Below are positions 18,509-27,789 of a stretch of DNA of 64,000 nucleotides, in pieces (position 1 is the first letter of the stretch; every line of letters starts with the position of its first letter). The notes under the pieces were generated by a model. The model was given only the letters and a program-made list of their open reading frames with translations. It searched no databases and was not told the DNA's origin. The stretch is from Bacteroidales bacterium (GTDB taxonomy: Bacteria; Bacteroidota; Bacteroidia; Bacteroidales; G3-4614), in the NCBI GenBank assembly GCA_015061035.1, contig SUXK01000006.1:48867-112866 (forward strand), written 5' to 3'. The position numbers and the translations under genes were made by a program.

Positions 18509-20411
18509 ATAATTTAAAACAGTTTAATGACCACTCATTAATAATAGCGTTGTATATACTATCGCTATCCATTTTGCATAAATTGTATAATTCAGATGGT
18601 TTGCCATGAGTAACAAACTTATCAGGAATACCAATTATTTTAATTTTTGATTTGTAGCCATTAGTTACCATATATTCTGCTACTGCACTTCCAAAGCCAC
18701 CTTTTATCGTGCCATCTTCAACTGTAATAACTTTCTCATAGTTTTGTGCAACGTAATCTAAAATATCAGTATCTATTGGTTTTACAAATATCATATCAAA
18801 AAGAGCGACATTAATACCTTTGCTCTTTGCTTTCTCTATGGCATCTAATGCTACATTTCCAATAGTTCCTACGCTCAAAATGGCAACATCTTTACCATCG
18901 CAAATTTGTCGACCCTTTCCAATCTCTAAAATTTGGGGAGAACATTTCCAATCCAATATATTGCCATTACCTCTTGGGTATCTAATTGCAAATGGACAAT
19001 TTGCTTCTGTGGCAGTATACATTAAATGTCTTAGGAAGTGTTCATTCATGGGGGCAGAGATAACCATATTGGGAATACAACGAAGATATGCCATATCTAA
19101 ACAGCCATGATGTGTCATACCATCTTCGCCAACTATACCTGCTCTGTCAAGGCAAAAGACAACGTGTAACTTTTGTATCGCAACATCGTGTATTACCTCA
19201 TCAAAAGCCCTCTGCATAAAACTTGAATATATATTGCAAAATGGAATTAAGCCCTCTTTTGCTAAACCTCCAGAGAAGGTTACAGCATGTTCCTCCGCAA
19301 TACCAACATCAAAACACCTTTCAGGAAAGTGTTTATTCATTATATTCATTGAACAACCAGTAGGCATTGCAGGAGTAATTCCTACAATTCTGTTGTTTTT
19401 ATTAGCCAATTCAACCAGTGTCTCCCCAAAAACGTCTTGATATTTGGTGTATTTATTCTCCGATTTTATTCTTACTCCTGTTTCTTTATTAAATTTACCA
19501 GGAGCATGCCATGTGGTAACGTCTTTTTCAGCAGGAGAATAACCTTTCCCCTTGATGGTTTTAAGATGAAGTATTTTAGGCCCTTTTAAATCTTTAATAT
19601 CATTCAATATTCGAATAATAGATTTTGTATCGTGTCCGTTAATAGGACCAAAATATCTTATGTTTAAACCTTCAAAAATATTTTGATGTTTGCTTATTAA
19701 AGACTTTATACTGTTTGTAAAGCGAGTAAAGATACCCTTGTGATTGTCTTTAATAATATTTCGCCTTCTTAGGAATGAATATATTTTGTATCTAAATTTA
19801 TTGTATCTTGGCGAAGTAGTTATTTTTATTAAATATTTATTTAATGCTCCAACATTTCTGTCAATAGCCATATCGTTATCATTCAATATGATTAACAGAT
19901 CATTAGGACTTGAAGAGGCATTGTTTAGACCTTCAAAAGCTAAACCTCCGGCTATTGCGGCATCTCCAATAATAGCAACAACTTTTCTCTCTTCATTATT
20001 TAAGTTTGCGGCAACCGACATACCTAATGCTGCCGATATGGAATTTGATGCATGCCCCGCAGTAAACGTATCATATTCACTCTCTGAGGGAGAGGGGAAT
20101 CCGCTCAATCCATTAAGTTGTCGTAATGTATTGAATTTATCTTTACGTCCTGTTAAAATTTTATGAACGTATGCTTGATGCCCAACATCCCAAACAATTC
20201 TATCGTATGGAGTATTGAAAACGTAGTGTAGAGCAACTGTTAACTCAACAACTCCCAAACTTGATGCTAAATGTCCGGGGTGTTCTGCTAAAATATTTAG
20301 CATATATTCCCTTATTTCCTCGCATAGTTTAGGTAAATCATCAATGTTTACCTTTTTTAAATCTTTTGGAGAGTATATTGATTGTAATATATTTTCTGTT
20401 GTTTTGTTCAT
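18480..20411 (-). CDS. dxs: 1-deoxy-D-xylulose-5-phosphate synthase
   Basis: A 643-residue thiamine-diphosphate enzyme condensing pyruvate and glyceraldehyde-3-phosphate, the first step of the MEP isoprenoid pathway. Landmarks are [13 protein letters not shown], the TPP-binding region [18 protein letters not shown] with NDND downstream, [16 protein letters not shown], and the transketolase-type pyrimidine domain with VGIAEEHAV and HHG. The TPP motif is GDA where many homologues have GDG. The 3' end overlaps trkA by 29 bases, giving an unusual dxs-trkA-trkH operon. Confidence 0.95.
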   Translation of the reverse strand: MNKTTENILQSIYSPKDLKKVNIDDLPKLCEEIREYMLNILAEHPGHLASSLGVVELTVALHYVFNTPYDRIVWDVGHQAYVHKILTGRKDKFNTLRQLNGLSGFPSPSESEYDTFTAGHASNSISAALGMSVAANLNNEERKVVAIIGDAAIAGGLAFEGLNNASSSPNDLLIILNDNDMAIDRNVGALNKYLIKITTSPRYNKFRYKIYSFLRRRNIIKDNHKGIFTRFTNSIKSLISKHQNIFEGLNIRYFGPINGHDTKSIIRILNDIKDLKGPKILHLKTIKGKGYSPAEKDVTTWHAPGKFNKETGVRIKSENKYTKYQDVFGETLVELANKNNRIVGITPAMPTGCSMNIMNKHFPERCFDVGIAEEHAVTFSGGLAKEGLIPFCNIYSSFMQRAFDEVIHDVAIQKLHVVFCLDRAGIVGEDGMTHHGCLDMAYLRCIPNMVISAPMNEHFLRHLMYTATEANCPFAIRYPRGNGNILDWKCSPQILEIGKGRQICDGKDVAILSVGTIGNVALDAIEKAKSKGINVALFDMIFVKPIDTDILDYVAQNYEKVITVEDGTIKGGFGSAVAEYMVTNGYKSKIKIIGIPDKFVTHGKPSELYNLCKMDSDSIYNAIINEWSLNCFKLYENSNCWSR

Positions 20412-20460
20412 ATAAATTCAAAGTGACGCAATGTCTCCCAATATAATTTTATTGTAAATA

Positions 20461-20468
20461 CAAAGTTA
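20461..20468 (-). promoter_or_regulatory. Promoter of dxs-trkA-trkH
   Basis: TAACTTTG on the minus strand, a perfect TAnnTTTG box about 50 bases upstream of the dxs ATG. Confidence 0.6.
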
Positions 20469-20529
20469 CCTTATTTTGTCCATATTTAGAAAAAATATGA
20501 ACTAATTTTTTATATGAATCAAACAATTT

Positions 20530-20712
20530 CTAATTTTTTTTATTTCTAAATGATTTATATATAGGTACAAAAACAATAATTCCAGATGCAATTATTGCAA
20601 AAGCATTTTGTCCGTTAATACCTCCGTTGCCCTTTATTACAAAATAACAAAGAATTACCCATAAGGCAATTATACAAATTATATTGAATGTGGTAAATTT
20701 TCTTTTCTTCAT
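20530..20712 (-). CDS. Small two-helix membrane protein, hypothetical
   Basis: A 60-residue protein: a basic N-terminus (MKKRKFTTF), hydrophobic segment 10-27, short loop GNGGINGQN, second hydrophobic segment 35-52, basic tail KSFRNKKN. The positive-inside ends and clean two-helix pattern suggest a real small membrane protein. It starts 45 bases after mutS2 on the same strand and may be co-transcribed. No family recognised. Confidence 0.6.
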   Translation of the reverse strand: MKKRKFTTFNIICIIALWVILCYFVIKGNGGINGQNAFAIIASGIIVFVPIYKSFRNKKN

Positions 20713-20756
20713 AATTCTGGCTAAATAATATCTGTTTGTGTAAAGCCTTTTAGTTT

Positions 20757-23228
20757 TTAATATAACTCAACTACTGTAATTCCAGCACCTCCAAGTTGGA
20801 CATCTTCTTCCCTGAAACTTTTTACGGCAGAAACTTTTTTTAAGTAACTTCTGATAAGTTGCTGAAGAATACCATTTCCTGTGCCATGTAGAATTCTTAA
20901 GTTTGAATATCCCGATAAAATTGCTGTATCAATAAATACTGCAACACTCTCTATCGCTTCATCACCTCGTAGTCCTCTAACGTCCAGTTCACTACTAAAA
21001 GATAGTTGCTTGTTGCGTATAATATCGGTTGCTGATTCGCTGTAATATTGAGTTTTAGTGCTTTGTTTCTTTAGTGATGAGCGGTTTGCTCTTTCAAGTT
21101 TGTCTGTTTTGACAACACTCTTTATTGAGCCAAATACAACAGTTGCACTTTTACCATTAATCTCTAATATCTCCCCGGCAACGCTGCTTCCACCCTTTAT
21201 TTTAACTACATCCCCAACCATTAAAGGAGTATCTTCCTTTATTATAGGAATCCCCTTATTGCTTTTTTTCTTATTTTTATTGCTTTTATTTAGTTTCTCA
21301 ATTTTCTTTGATAGTTTTTCGCCTGTTTCTTCTTTCTCAGAAATCTCTTTTTTGAATTTACGCATCTCTTCTCTAATGATTCTGGTGCGTTCTTTTTCTG
21401 CCTGAGCCTCTTTTATTTCGCGAATTGTATTCTCTATCTTAGCATTGGTTTCGCTTAATATGTTCGATGCTTCTACTTTTGCTCCTTTTATAATCTCTTT
21501 TCGTTCTTTCTCAAGTTGTAAAATATCTTTTTCGTATCTCTCAATGCTGTCGGCAAGACGCTTCTCAAGCATTCTAATATTTTGACGTTTTTGTTCCCAA
21601 TATCTTTTGTCTCTTACAATATCTTGCAGATATTTATCCATTGATACATACTCTTGACCAACAATGTCTGATGCTTCAGAAATTACATCTTCTGGTAAAC
21701 CTATCTTACGAGCAATTTCAATGGCAAAAGAACTACCCGGATTTCCTATTGATAGTTTAAAAAGAGGTTGCATTATATGGCGGTCGTAAAGCATTGCACC
21801 ATTTACAATACCATCATTCTCTTCTGCAAAATGTTTCAAGTTCTGGTAGTGCGTAGTAATAACGCCAAAACACTTTTTAAAATTGAATCTTTTGAGTAGA
21901 GATTCTGCAATTGCTCCTCCTATTTGAGGCTCTGTTCCTCCTCCAAATTCATCAATTAATAATAGAGATTTGTCGGAGCTCTGTCTTACAAAATTTTTCA
22001 TATTTGTAAGGTGTGAACTATATGTACTTAAATCATCCTCAATTGATTGCTCATCACCAATATCTATGAATATATCGTTAAATACACCCATTCTTGAATT
22101 GTCAAACATAGGAACAAGAAGTCCGCATTGAATCATATATTGTAGTAATCCAACAGTTTTAAGGCAAACCGATTTACCTCCTGCGTTGGGTCCTGATATA
22201 ATTAATATCCTATTCTTTTTGTCAAGACAAATATCTAAAGGAATAACCTTTTTGTTTTGTCGTTTAAGGGATAAAAAGAGTAGGGGGTGTACCGCTCCAT
22301 ACCAATCAATCTGACAATAATTGTCTATTTTAGGCATTACTGCTCCAATGTTTCTTGCAAAGAGGGCCTTTGCTCTAATTAAATCAATCTCCCCCATAAA
22401 TAGATATGAATAAATCATATCATCAATATGCGGGCGAATTGTATTGGAAAATTCAGTAAGGATTTTAATGATTTCTCTTCTCTCCTCACTTTCCAATTCC
22501 CTTATTCTGTTGTTAGCCTCAACAACTTCGGCAGGTTCTATAAAGATTGTTTTGCCACTCGCTGATTCATCGTGAACAATACCTTTTATTTTTCTCTTAT
22601 GAGCGGGCATTACAGGAATCACTAATCTGCCATCTCTCATAGTTGGAGTTACATCTTTTTCAACAATACCCTCTTCTCTTGCTTTTCTTAGAATGTTTGC
22701 AAGGTTTTTAGAGATAGAATTTACCTTGCTTGTTATCTCGCGTCTTATATCATAAAGAGCAGAAGAAGCGTTGTCTTTGATATGCCCAAACTTATCAATT
22801 ATCCTATCTGCTTCTTTAAGTATGTTAGGGAATGTTACAATATTGTCAGTAAGTGATTTAAGACGTGGATACTGAACTCTTTCTTCATCTTCACCTTGTC
22901 GCAAGAAATTTATAATATTTATAATTGATGCGAGTGAACGTCTAAGATCAAAAAGTTCATTTGTATCAATATAAGTCCCTTCAACTTTAAGATGTTTTAA
23001 TGCACCTCTTACGTCATAAAAGTGATCGCAGGGAAAATCTTTTTCACTCTCAATAATTGATAAAAATTCATTACACTCCTCAACCATTTTAATGATATTT
23101 CCGTAATTGGTAGAGAATGTAATTTGGTCTATTGCCTCTTCTCCTAAAGATGAAAGACAACACTCTTTTATTTTATTTCGGATTTTATCAAATCCTATTT
23201 TCTGCTCAAAATTATTAGGGTATATCAC
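20757..23228 (-). CDS. mutS2: MutS2 family DNA-binding ATPase with Smr nuclease domain
   Basis: An 823-residue protein lacking the MutS mismatch-recognition domain. It has core and lever helices, an ATPase with Walker A GPNAGGKS near residue 345, Walker B LLLIDEFGGGTEP, a long charged coiled coil (about 520-640), and a C-terminal Smr domain starting LDVRGLRGDEAIE with HGTGNG. MutS2 is linked to suppression of recombination and, in some bacteria, to rescue of collided ribosomes. The start codon is GTG, supported by the MIYPNNFEQKIGFD N-terminus. Confidence 0.95.
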   Translation of the reverse strand: MIYPNNFEQKIGFDKIRNKIKECCLSSLGEEAIDQITFSTNYGNIIKMVEECNEFLSIIESEKDFPCDHFYDVRGALKHLKVEGTYIDTNELFDLRRSLASIINIINFLRQGEDEERVQYPRLKSLTDNIVTFPNILKEADRIIDKFGHIKDNASSALYDIRREITSKVNSISKNLANILRKAREEGIVEKDVTPTMRDGRLVIPVMPAHKRKIKGIVHDESASGKTIFIEPAEVVEANNRIRELESEERREIIKILTEFSNTIRPHIDDMIYSYLFMGEIDLIRAKALFARNIGAVMPKIDNYCQIDWYGAVHPLLFLSLKRQNKKVIPLDICLDKKNRILIISGPNAGGKSVCLKTVGLLQYMIQCGLLVPMFDNSRMGVFNDIFIDIGDEQSIEDDLSTYSSHLTNMKNFVRQSSDKSLLLIDEFGGGTEPQIGGAIAESLLKRFNFKKCFGVITTHYQNLKHFAEENDGIVNGAMLYDRHIMQPLFKLSIGNPGSSFAIEIARKIGLPEDVISEASDIVGQEYVSMDKYLQDIVRDKRYWEQKRQNIRMLEKRLADSIERYEKDILQLEKERKEIIKGAKVEASNILSETNAKIENTIREIKEAQAEKERTRIIREEMRKFKKEISEKEETGEKLSKKIEKLNKSNKNKKKSNKGIPIIKEDTPLMVGDVVKIKGGSSVAGEILEINGKSATVVFGSIKSVVKTDKLERANRSSLKKQSTKTQYYSESATDIIRNKQLSFSSELDVRGLRGDEAIESVAVFIDTAILSGYSNLRILHGTGNGILQQLIRSYLKKVSAVKSFREEDVQLGGAGITVVELY

Positions 23229-23256
23229 TTTAAAACCTATTTGTGTAAATATTTTG

Positions 23257-23264
23257 CGAAGATA
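23257..23264 (-). promoter_or_regulatory. Possible promoter of mutS2
   Basis: TATCTTCG on the minus strand, one base off TAnnTTTG, about 30 bases upstream of the mutS2 GTG. Confidence 0.4.
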
Positions 23265-23314
23265 ACTAATTTATTTGTTTTGAGAAAGATTAAACAATAA
23301 CTCTCTTTACTAAA

Positions 23315-23486
23315 ATGGGGGGGGCAATATAGTTTTATAGGAACATGTTTGTGGGTATTTGCTTGTATTATGGCACTCATAGGTCCATTTGTTTTGCTAT
23401 TTTGGTTTATCGTAGGTACCGTTCAAAGTTTAATCCAAATTTGGAAAGGTAAAGGTGGACCTAATTATCGTTTTTTACCATGGTAA
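23315..23486 (+). pseudogene. Small membrane protein gene interrupted at a G8 run
   Basis: ATG at 23315 is followed by a run of eight G (23317-23324) and then stops within five codons. With seven G the same ATG would read MGGQYSFIGTCLWVFACIMA and continue to the TAA at 23484 as a 56-residue protein. That protein would have one long hydrophobic segment and the tail IWKGKGGPNYRFLPW. The downstream frame is intact, so this is a phase-variable tract, a recent frameshift, or a sequencing error. If not frameshifted, an internal ATG at 23375 would give a 36-37-residue protein. No family recognised. Confidence 0.5.
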
Positions 23487-23501
23487 TAATGAAGCAACCA
23501 T

Positions 23502-23597
23502 TTATTTTACATTTCCAAACATCTTTGCCAACATCTCTGCGTGGTTTCTCATTCTCCATTTTTCCAGCCATAAGGCTTGAATGTAATTTTTGCTCAT
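23502..23597 (-). CDS. Possible 31-residue basic peptide
   Basis: A minus-strand ATG opens MSKNYIQALWLEKWRMRNHA and ends GNVK-TAA. A TACTTTTG box lies just upstream on the same strand, but only seven bases before the ATG. The overlapping frame on the same strand is also open (HTFGDYMYEQKLHSSLMAGK) and may be the true or ancestral frame, in which case this is a gene remnant. It converges on the G8-interrupted gene. Low confidence. Confidence 0.25.
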   Translation of the reverse strand: MSKNYIQALWLEKWRMRNHAEMLAKMFGNVK

Positions 23598-23713
23598 ACA
23601 TATAGTCTCCAAAAGTATGCTCTATTACTAAAATTACCCTTATTAAAATACCGTCTTTCCTATCCTCTAATAAATTTGTCTTTTTTAAAGATAATATTTT
23701 CGAAAAAAATATC

Positions 23714-23721
23714 TAACTTTG
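23714..23721 (+). promoter_or_regulatory. Promoter of glnS
   Basis: TAACTTTG, a perfect -7 box. Its position rules out the upstream TTG as start and fixes glnS at ATG 23752. Confidence 0.65.
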
Positions 23722-23751
23722 CAAACTTCAAATACAAAGTATTTACAATAT

Positions 23752-25443
23752 ATGACAACAACAATTGAACCTATCGAAGAGGGTAAGACTAAAAATTTGA
23801 ATTTTATAGAGCAAGCTGTTTCTGAAGATTTAGCAGCAGGTAAAAACGGAGGTAGATTAAATACTCGTTTTCCGCCAGAACCCAATGGTTATTTACATAT
23901 AGGACATGCAAAGGCAATATGTATGGACTTTGGAATTGCTCAAAAATTTGGAGGTACTTGTAATTTGCGATTCGATGATACTAATCCTGCAAAAGAGGAT
24001 ACAGAGTATGTTGATGCTATTATGGAAGATATTAAATGGTTAGGATTTGACTGGGAAGACCGTTTATACTATGCATCAGATTACTTTCAAAAGTTGTGGG
24101 ATCTTGCAATACGCTTGATAAAAGAGGGATATGCTTATGTTGATGAACAATCATCAGAACAAATAGCAGCACAAAAAGGAACACCTACTCAACCAGGAAC
24201 CCCATCTCCTTTTAGAGATAGACCAATAGAAGAGACTCTTGACTTATTTGAAAGAATGAATAAAGGAGAGTTTGAAGAGGGTAGTATGGTTTTACGTGCA
24301 AAAATTGATATGGCATCACCAAATATGCACTTCCGTGATCCTATTATGTATCGTATTATCAAACATCCACACCATCGTACCGGAACAAAGTGGAATGTTT
24401 ATCCTATGTATGATTATGCTCATGGACAATCTGACTTTTTTGAGGGAGTAACACACTCAATATGTACATTAGAGTTTGAAGTTCATCGTCCTTTATATAA
24501 TTGGTTTATAGATCGTATCGCAGATGAAACATATCGCCCACGCCAAATGGAGTTTAATCGTTTAAACTTAACATATACAGTTATGAGTAAACGAAAACTA
24601 TTGCAATTGGTACAAGAAGGATTAGTGCGAGGTTGGGATGATCCTCGAATGCCAACTATTTGCGGATTACGTCGTAGAGGATATACCCCAGAGTCAATAC
24701 GCAATTTTGTCGATAAGATAGGTTATACAAAATACGATGGATTAATTAGTGTTTCTCTATTAGAGCATAGTATTCGTGAAGACCTTAATAAAAATGCAAC
24801 ACGAGTTTCGGCTGTTATAAATCCTGTAAAACTTATTATTACCAACTATCCTGAGGGAGAAGTTGAGTATGTTGATATGGATAATAATCCAGAGCAAGAG
24901 AATGCAGGAACACATAAAATGCCATTTACACGCGAGTTGTATATCGAAAAAGAGGACTTTATGGAGGATGCTCCTAAAAAATTCTTCCGTATGACTCCGG
25001 GTAAAGAGGTTCGTTTAAAAGGTGCATATATAGTAAAATGTACAGGTTGCAAATACGATTCAGAAGGAAAACTTGAGGAGGTATATTGTGAATATGATCC
25101 TTTAACTCGCAGTGGAATGCCTGAGAGTGCTCGTAAAGTAAAAGGAACACTTCATTGGGTATCAGCTCAATATAATCAAGAGATAGAGGTAAGATTATAC
25201 GATAGATTATTTACTGTTGAAAATCCTGCAGAGGAGAAAGAGAAAGATTTCAGAGAACTTCTTAATCCCGAATCTTTAGTGGTTGTTAAGGGATACGCAG
25301 AGCAATATCTTGCTGAAACTGCGCAAGTAGGAGATCGTTATCAATTCCAACGTATAGGATATTTTACAGTAGACAAAGACTCTTGTCCTGGTAAATTAGT
25401 ATTTAATAGAACTGTTTCGTTAAAAGACGGATATAAAGCATAA
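23752..25443 (+). CDS. glnS: Glutaminyl-tRNA synthetase
   Basis: A 563-residue class I synthetase charging tRNA-Gln. The HIGH motif is in PNGYLHIGHAKAI (HIGH at 49-52) and the second motif is VMSKRKL near residue 277. RFDDTNPAKED and the Gln-specific anticodon-binding beta barrels at the C-terminus (about 340-560) match GlnRS rather than GluRS. The frame extends 11 codons upstream to a TTG inside the promoter box, so ATG 23752 (MTTTIEPIEE) is used. Confidence 0.96.
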   Translation: MTTTIEPIEEGKTKNLNFIEQAVSEDLAAGKNGGRLNTRFPPEPNGYLHIGHAKAICMDFGIAQKFGGTCNLRFDDTNPAKEDTEYVDAIMEDIKWLGFDWEDRLYYASDYFQKLWDLAIRLIKEGYAYVDEQSSEQIAAQKGTPTQPGTPSPFRDRPIEETLDLFERMNKGEFEEGSMVLRAKIDMASPNMHFRDPIMYRIIKHPHHRTGTKWNVYPMYDYAHGQSDFFEGVTHSICTLEFEVHRPLYNWFIDRIADETYRPRQMEFNRLNLTYTVMSKRKLLQLVQEGLVRGWDDPRMPTICGLRRRGYTPESIRNFVDKIGYTKYDGLISVSLLEHSIREDLNKNATRVSAVINPVKLIITNYPEGEVEYVDMDNNPEQENAGTHKMPFTRELYIEKEDFMEDAPKKFFRMTPGKEVRLKGAYIVKCTGCKYDSEGKLEEVYCEYDPLTRSGMPESARKVKGTLHWVSAQYNQEIEVRLYDRLFTVENPAEEKEKDFRELLNPESLVVVKGYAEQYLAETAQVGDRYQFQRIGYFTVDKDSCPGKLVFNRTVSLKDGYKA

Positions 25444-25481
25444 AACACTTATTTGATAGTTGAACCACATTATATTTGAGT

Positions 25482-26882
25482 ATGAGCAAAAAAACAAATT
25501 TGTTATTGCGATATGAGAGTATGTTGCGAGGAGAAAGCGTAGAGTGGTTCGATACCGAAGATTATGAAGAGATAGCATTGGAGTATGAAATGGCTTCAAT
25601 GCTATCTAATGCAATAGAGGCAATAGAGATGGGGTTAAAGTATCATCCTATGTCAGAAGAACTCTTAGCAAGGAAAGCATATTTTCTTTTGATTAAAGGA
25701 CAAATAGAAGAGGCTGAGAATCTTATGTCTATTGTGACAGATAAAAGTGACGAAACTCAATTGATAAGAGTAGAGTTACGATTAATATCGGGAGATATTG
25801 AGGAAGCAATAACTCTAATAAAAGAGTTGCTAAAAGGAGAGAGTCTGCAATCTGAACATCTTTTGAGTGTAATTGATTTATGTGCCGACTATAAACTATA
25901 TAAGGAGATACTTCTTGATATATTTACTTCTATTGGAAAATTTGAAAGGACTCAGCAATTATATCTTTTACGTGAATTTATGAAGGTGTTAGAAGAGGAG
26001 TCTGAGTATAAATTGCAGTTGCAGGTAGTAGAGAAAATTCTTGATATAGATCCATATTCATATCATGAGTGGTTAAGGGCAATAGAATTATATCTATACC
26101 ATTCTGATATTCAAAAAGCATTTGAAGCCATAGATTATGCATTGGCAATAGATCCTAAAAACTCCGATGCGCTATATTATAAAGCATATTGTTATGCCGA
26201 GCAAGGTTATTATAAAGATGCAATAATAATACTCGAATCGTTAGAAAAAAGCAAAAACGAGTATATATATACGTTAATGGCAACATGCTATAACAAATTA
26301 GGCCTGTATGATAAGAGTGATAGAGTATTAGATGAGAGTCTACAACACTATCCTTTAGATGCAAAAATCTTGTATGTAAAGGCTCAAAACAGATATAAAT
26401 CTCAACAGCCATTAGTTGCTATTGATTTGTTGAGGCAAGCAGAGGAGATTGAACCTCACTCTTCAGATATATTATTTATGTTGTCAAAACTCTATTATGA
26501 GCAGGAGAGTTATGATAAGGCAAAGGAGACGTTCTTAAAACTTGAGTCTTCTGATTATGAAGAGTCTGATGCGAAGGTATATATATTGGGCGGTGATATA
26601 GCAACAAAGAGAGGAGAATATAGGGAGGCATTAAACTATTATGAGAGAGCCTTTGCTCTTGATAAATACGATGTTGATACATGCTTAAAAATGTTATATA
26701 CATACTCTGAACTCCATGATATTGAGAATATGCAACGAATAATAGATTATGTTGAAGATTTAATATCTGATTCAAAAATAGAAACATTGCCAGATGAAGA
26801 GCAATGTAGAGTCCATTATTTGCGAGCAGCAATAGATAAGATAAAAAATATTCTGCGAAATCATATTGATGAAACTATCTAA
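25482..26882 (+). CDS. Cytosolic tetratricopeptide-repeat protein
   Basis: A 466-residue all-helical protein without a signal peptide. TPR-like units run through almost the whole length. Clear ones are around AIDPKNSDALYYKAYCYAEQ, KNEYIYTLMATCYNKLGLYD and EPHSSDILFMLSKLYYEQES. ATG 25482 is preferred over the TTG at 25476. It begins 39 bases after glnS, and its end overlaps the next gene (a lipoprotein) by 14 bases, suggesting co-expression. Function unknown; family members are common in Bacteroidales downstream of housekeeping genes. Confidence 0.8.
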   Translation: MSKKTNLLLRYESMLRGESVEWFDTEDYEEIALEYEMASMLSNAIEAIEMGLKYHPMSEELLARKAYFLLIKGQIEEAENLMSIVTDKSDETQLIRVELRLISGDIEEAITLIKELLKGESLQSEHLLSVIDLCADYKLYKEILLDIFTSIGKFERTQQLYLLREFMKVLEEESEYKLQLQVVEKILDIDPYSYHEWLRAIELYLYHSDIQKAFEAIDYALAIDPKNSDALYYKAYCYAEQGYYKDAIIILESLEKSKNEYIYTLMATCYNKLGLYDKSDRVLDESLQHYPLDAKILYVKAQNRYKSQQPLVAIDLLRQAEEIEPHSSDILFMLSKLYYEQESYDKAKETFLKLESSDYEESDAKVYILGGDIATKRGEYREALNYYERAFALDKYDVDTCLKMLYTYSELHDIENMQRIIDYVEDLISDSKIETLPDEEQCRVHYLRAAIDKIKNILRNHIDETI

Positions 26883-27783
26883 TATATATAACATTAAATT
26901 AGTAGGGATATTAATATTGTCAATATTATTATCCTCTTGTTCATCTTCCAAAATGGCAGAAGATGAGCAAGAGAGTTTGTCGCAAGAGAAACTCTTTATG
27001 CAGACAAATTTTAAGGAGGAGTATTTAAAGGAGTGGAAGAATGGAGATAAATTTGTTTGTGTAACTAATGAACTGCCAGCTTTGTTATACCCTAAGAATG
27101 GAGTAAAAGATAACTATTCTAATTTACAGGGAGCAGTCTTTGAATATAAAGGACTTGAAGAGATTCAAACATGGAAAGGATATGAAACCAATATACTATT
27201 TGAGATGGGTAATAGCCATTTTATATATAAAGTTTCAAAACCTATAACAGATATATTCTCCTCAAACTTTACTCCATTATTGCCTGAATTTGTTTCATAC
27301 AACTATATATCAAAGGCCGATTCTCTTTTAAAAGAGAGAGTTGTGTATATAAAAACATATAATTGGTACACTACTGATGGAGTAGAAGAAAAGGGGAGAA
27401 GATTGATACCAGTAACTATACAAAAGGTTGTTGCGGGAAATAAAATCTATCCTTTGTCCTTAATATTTAAGACTGATGAAGGAAAGGAGTATATGGTATA
27501 TACAACAATGTATATGTCCCAATATTCAGCGTTTGATAAATTATTTTCATTTACAAATCCTCGAGATAAATACCCTCAAATAAAAGATAGTATTTGGGAA
27601 CAGATAACACAAGCAAAAGTCACATTGGGAATGACAAAGGATGAGTGTAGCATATCTCTTGGTTTACCTAATGAGGTTTCTCAGATACCTGAGTATTCAG
27701 GATTGCGAGAGCGATGGATTTATAGAACAGGAACATATTTGGAGTTTAAAGACGGATTATTAGTTGAGTTCCGAGTAATGTAA
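26869..27783 (+). CDS. Lipoprotein, hypothetical
   Basis: A 304-residue protein with a lipoprotein signal peptide. Its hydrophobic core LVGILILSILL ends in the lipobox LLSSC, with the lipidated Cys near residue 24, followed by a serine/acidic stretch (SSSKMAEDEQES). The C-terminal part around LGMTKDECSISLGLPNEVSQ and the end WIYRTGTYLEFKDGLL resembles an OmlA/SmpA-like fold (short repeat, G-x-P, RWIY), but I do not assign a family. ATG 26869 is used rather than the TTG at 26866; it overlaps the TPR gene by 14 bases. Confidence 0.75.
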   Translation: MKLSNIYNIKLVGILILSILLSSCSSSKMAEDEQESLSQEKLFMQTNFKEEYLKEWKNGDKFVCVTNELPALLYPKNGVKDNYSNLQGAVFEYKGLEEIQTWKGYETNILFEMGNSHFIYKVSKPITDIFSSNFTPLLPEFVSYNYISKADSLLKERVVYIKTYNWYTTDGVEEKGRRLIPVTIQKVVAGNKIYPLSLIFKTDEGKEYMVYTTMYMSQYSAFDKLFSFTNPRDKYPQIKDSIWEQITQAKVTLGMTKDECSISLGLPNEVSQIPEYSGLRERWIYRTGTYLEFKDGLLVEFRVM

Positions 27784-27789
27784 AAAGAG

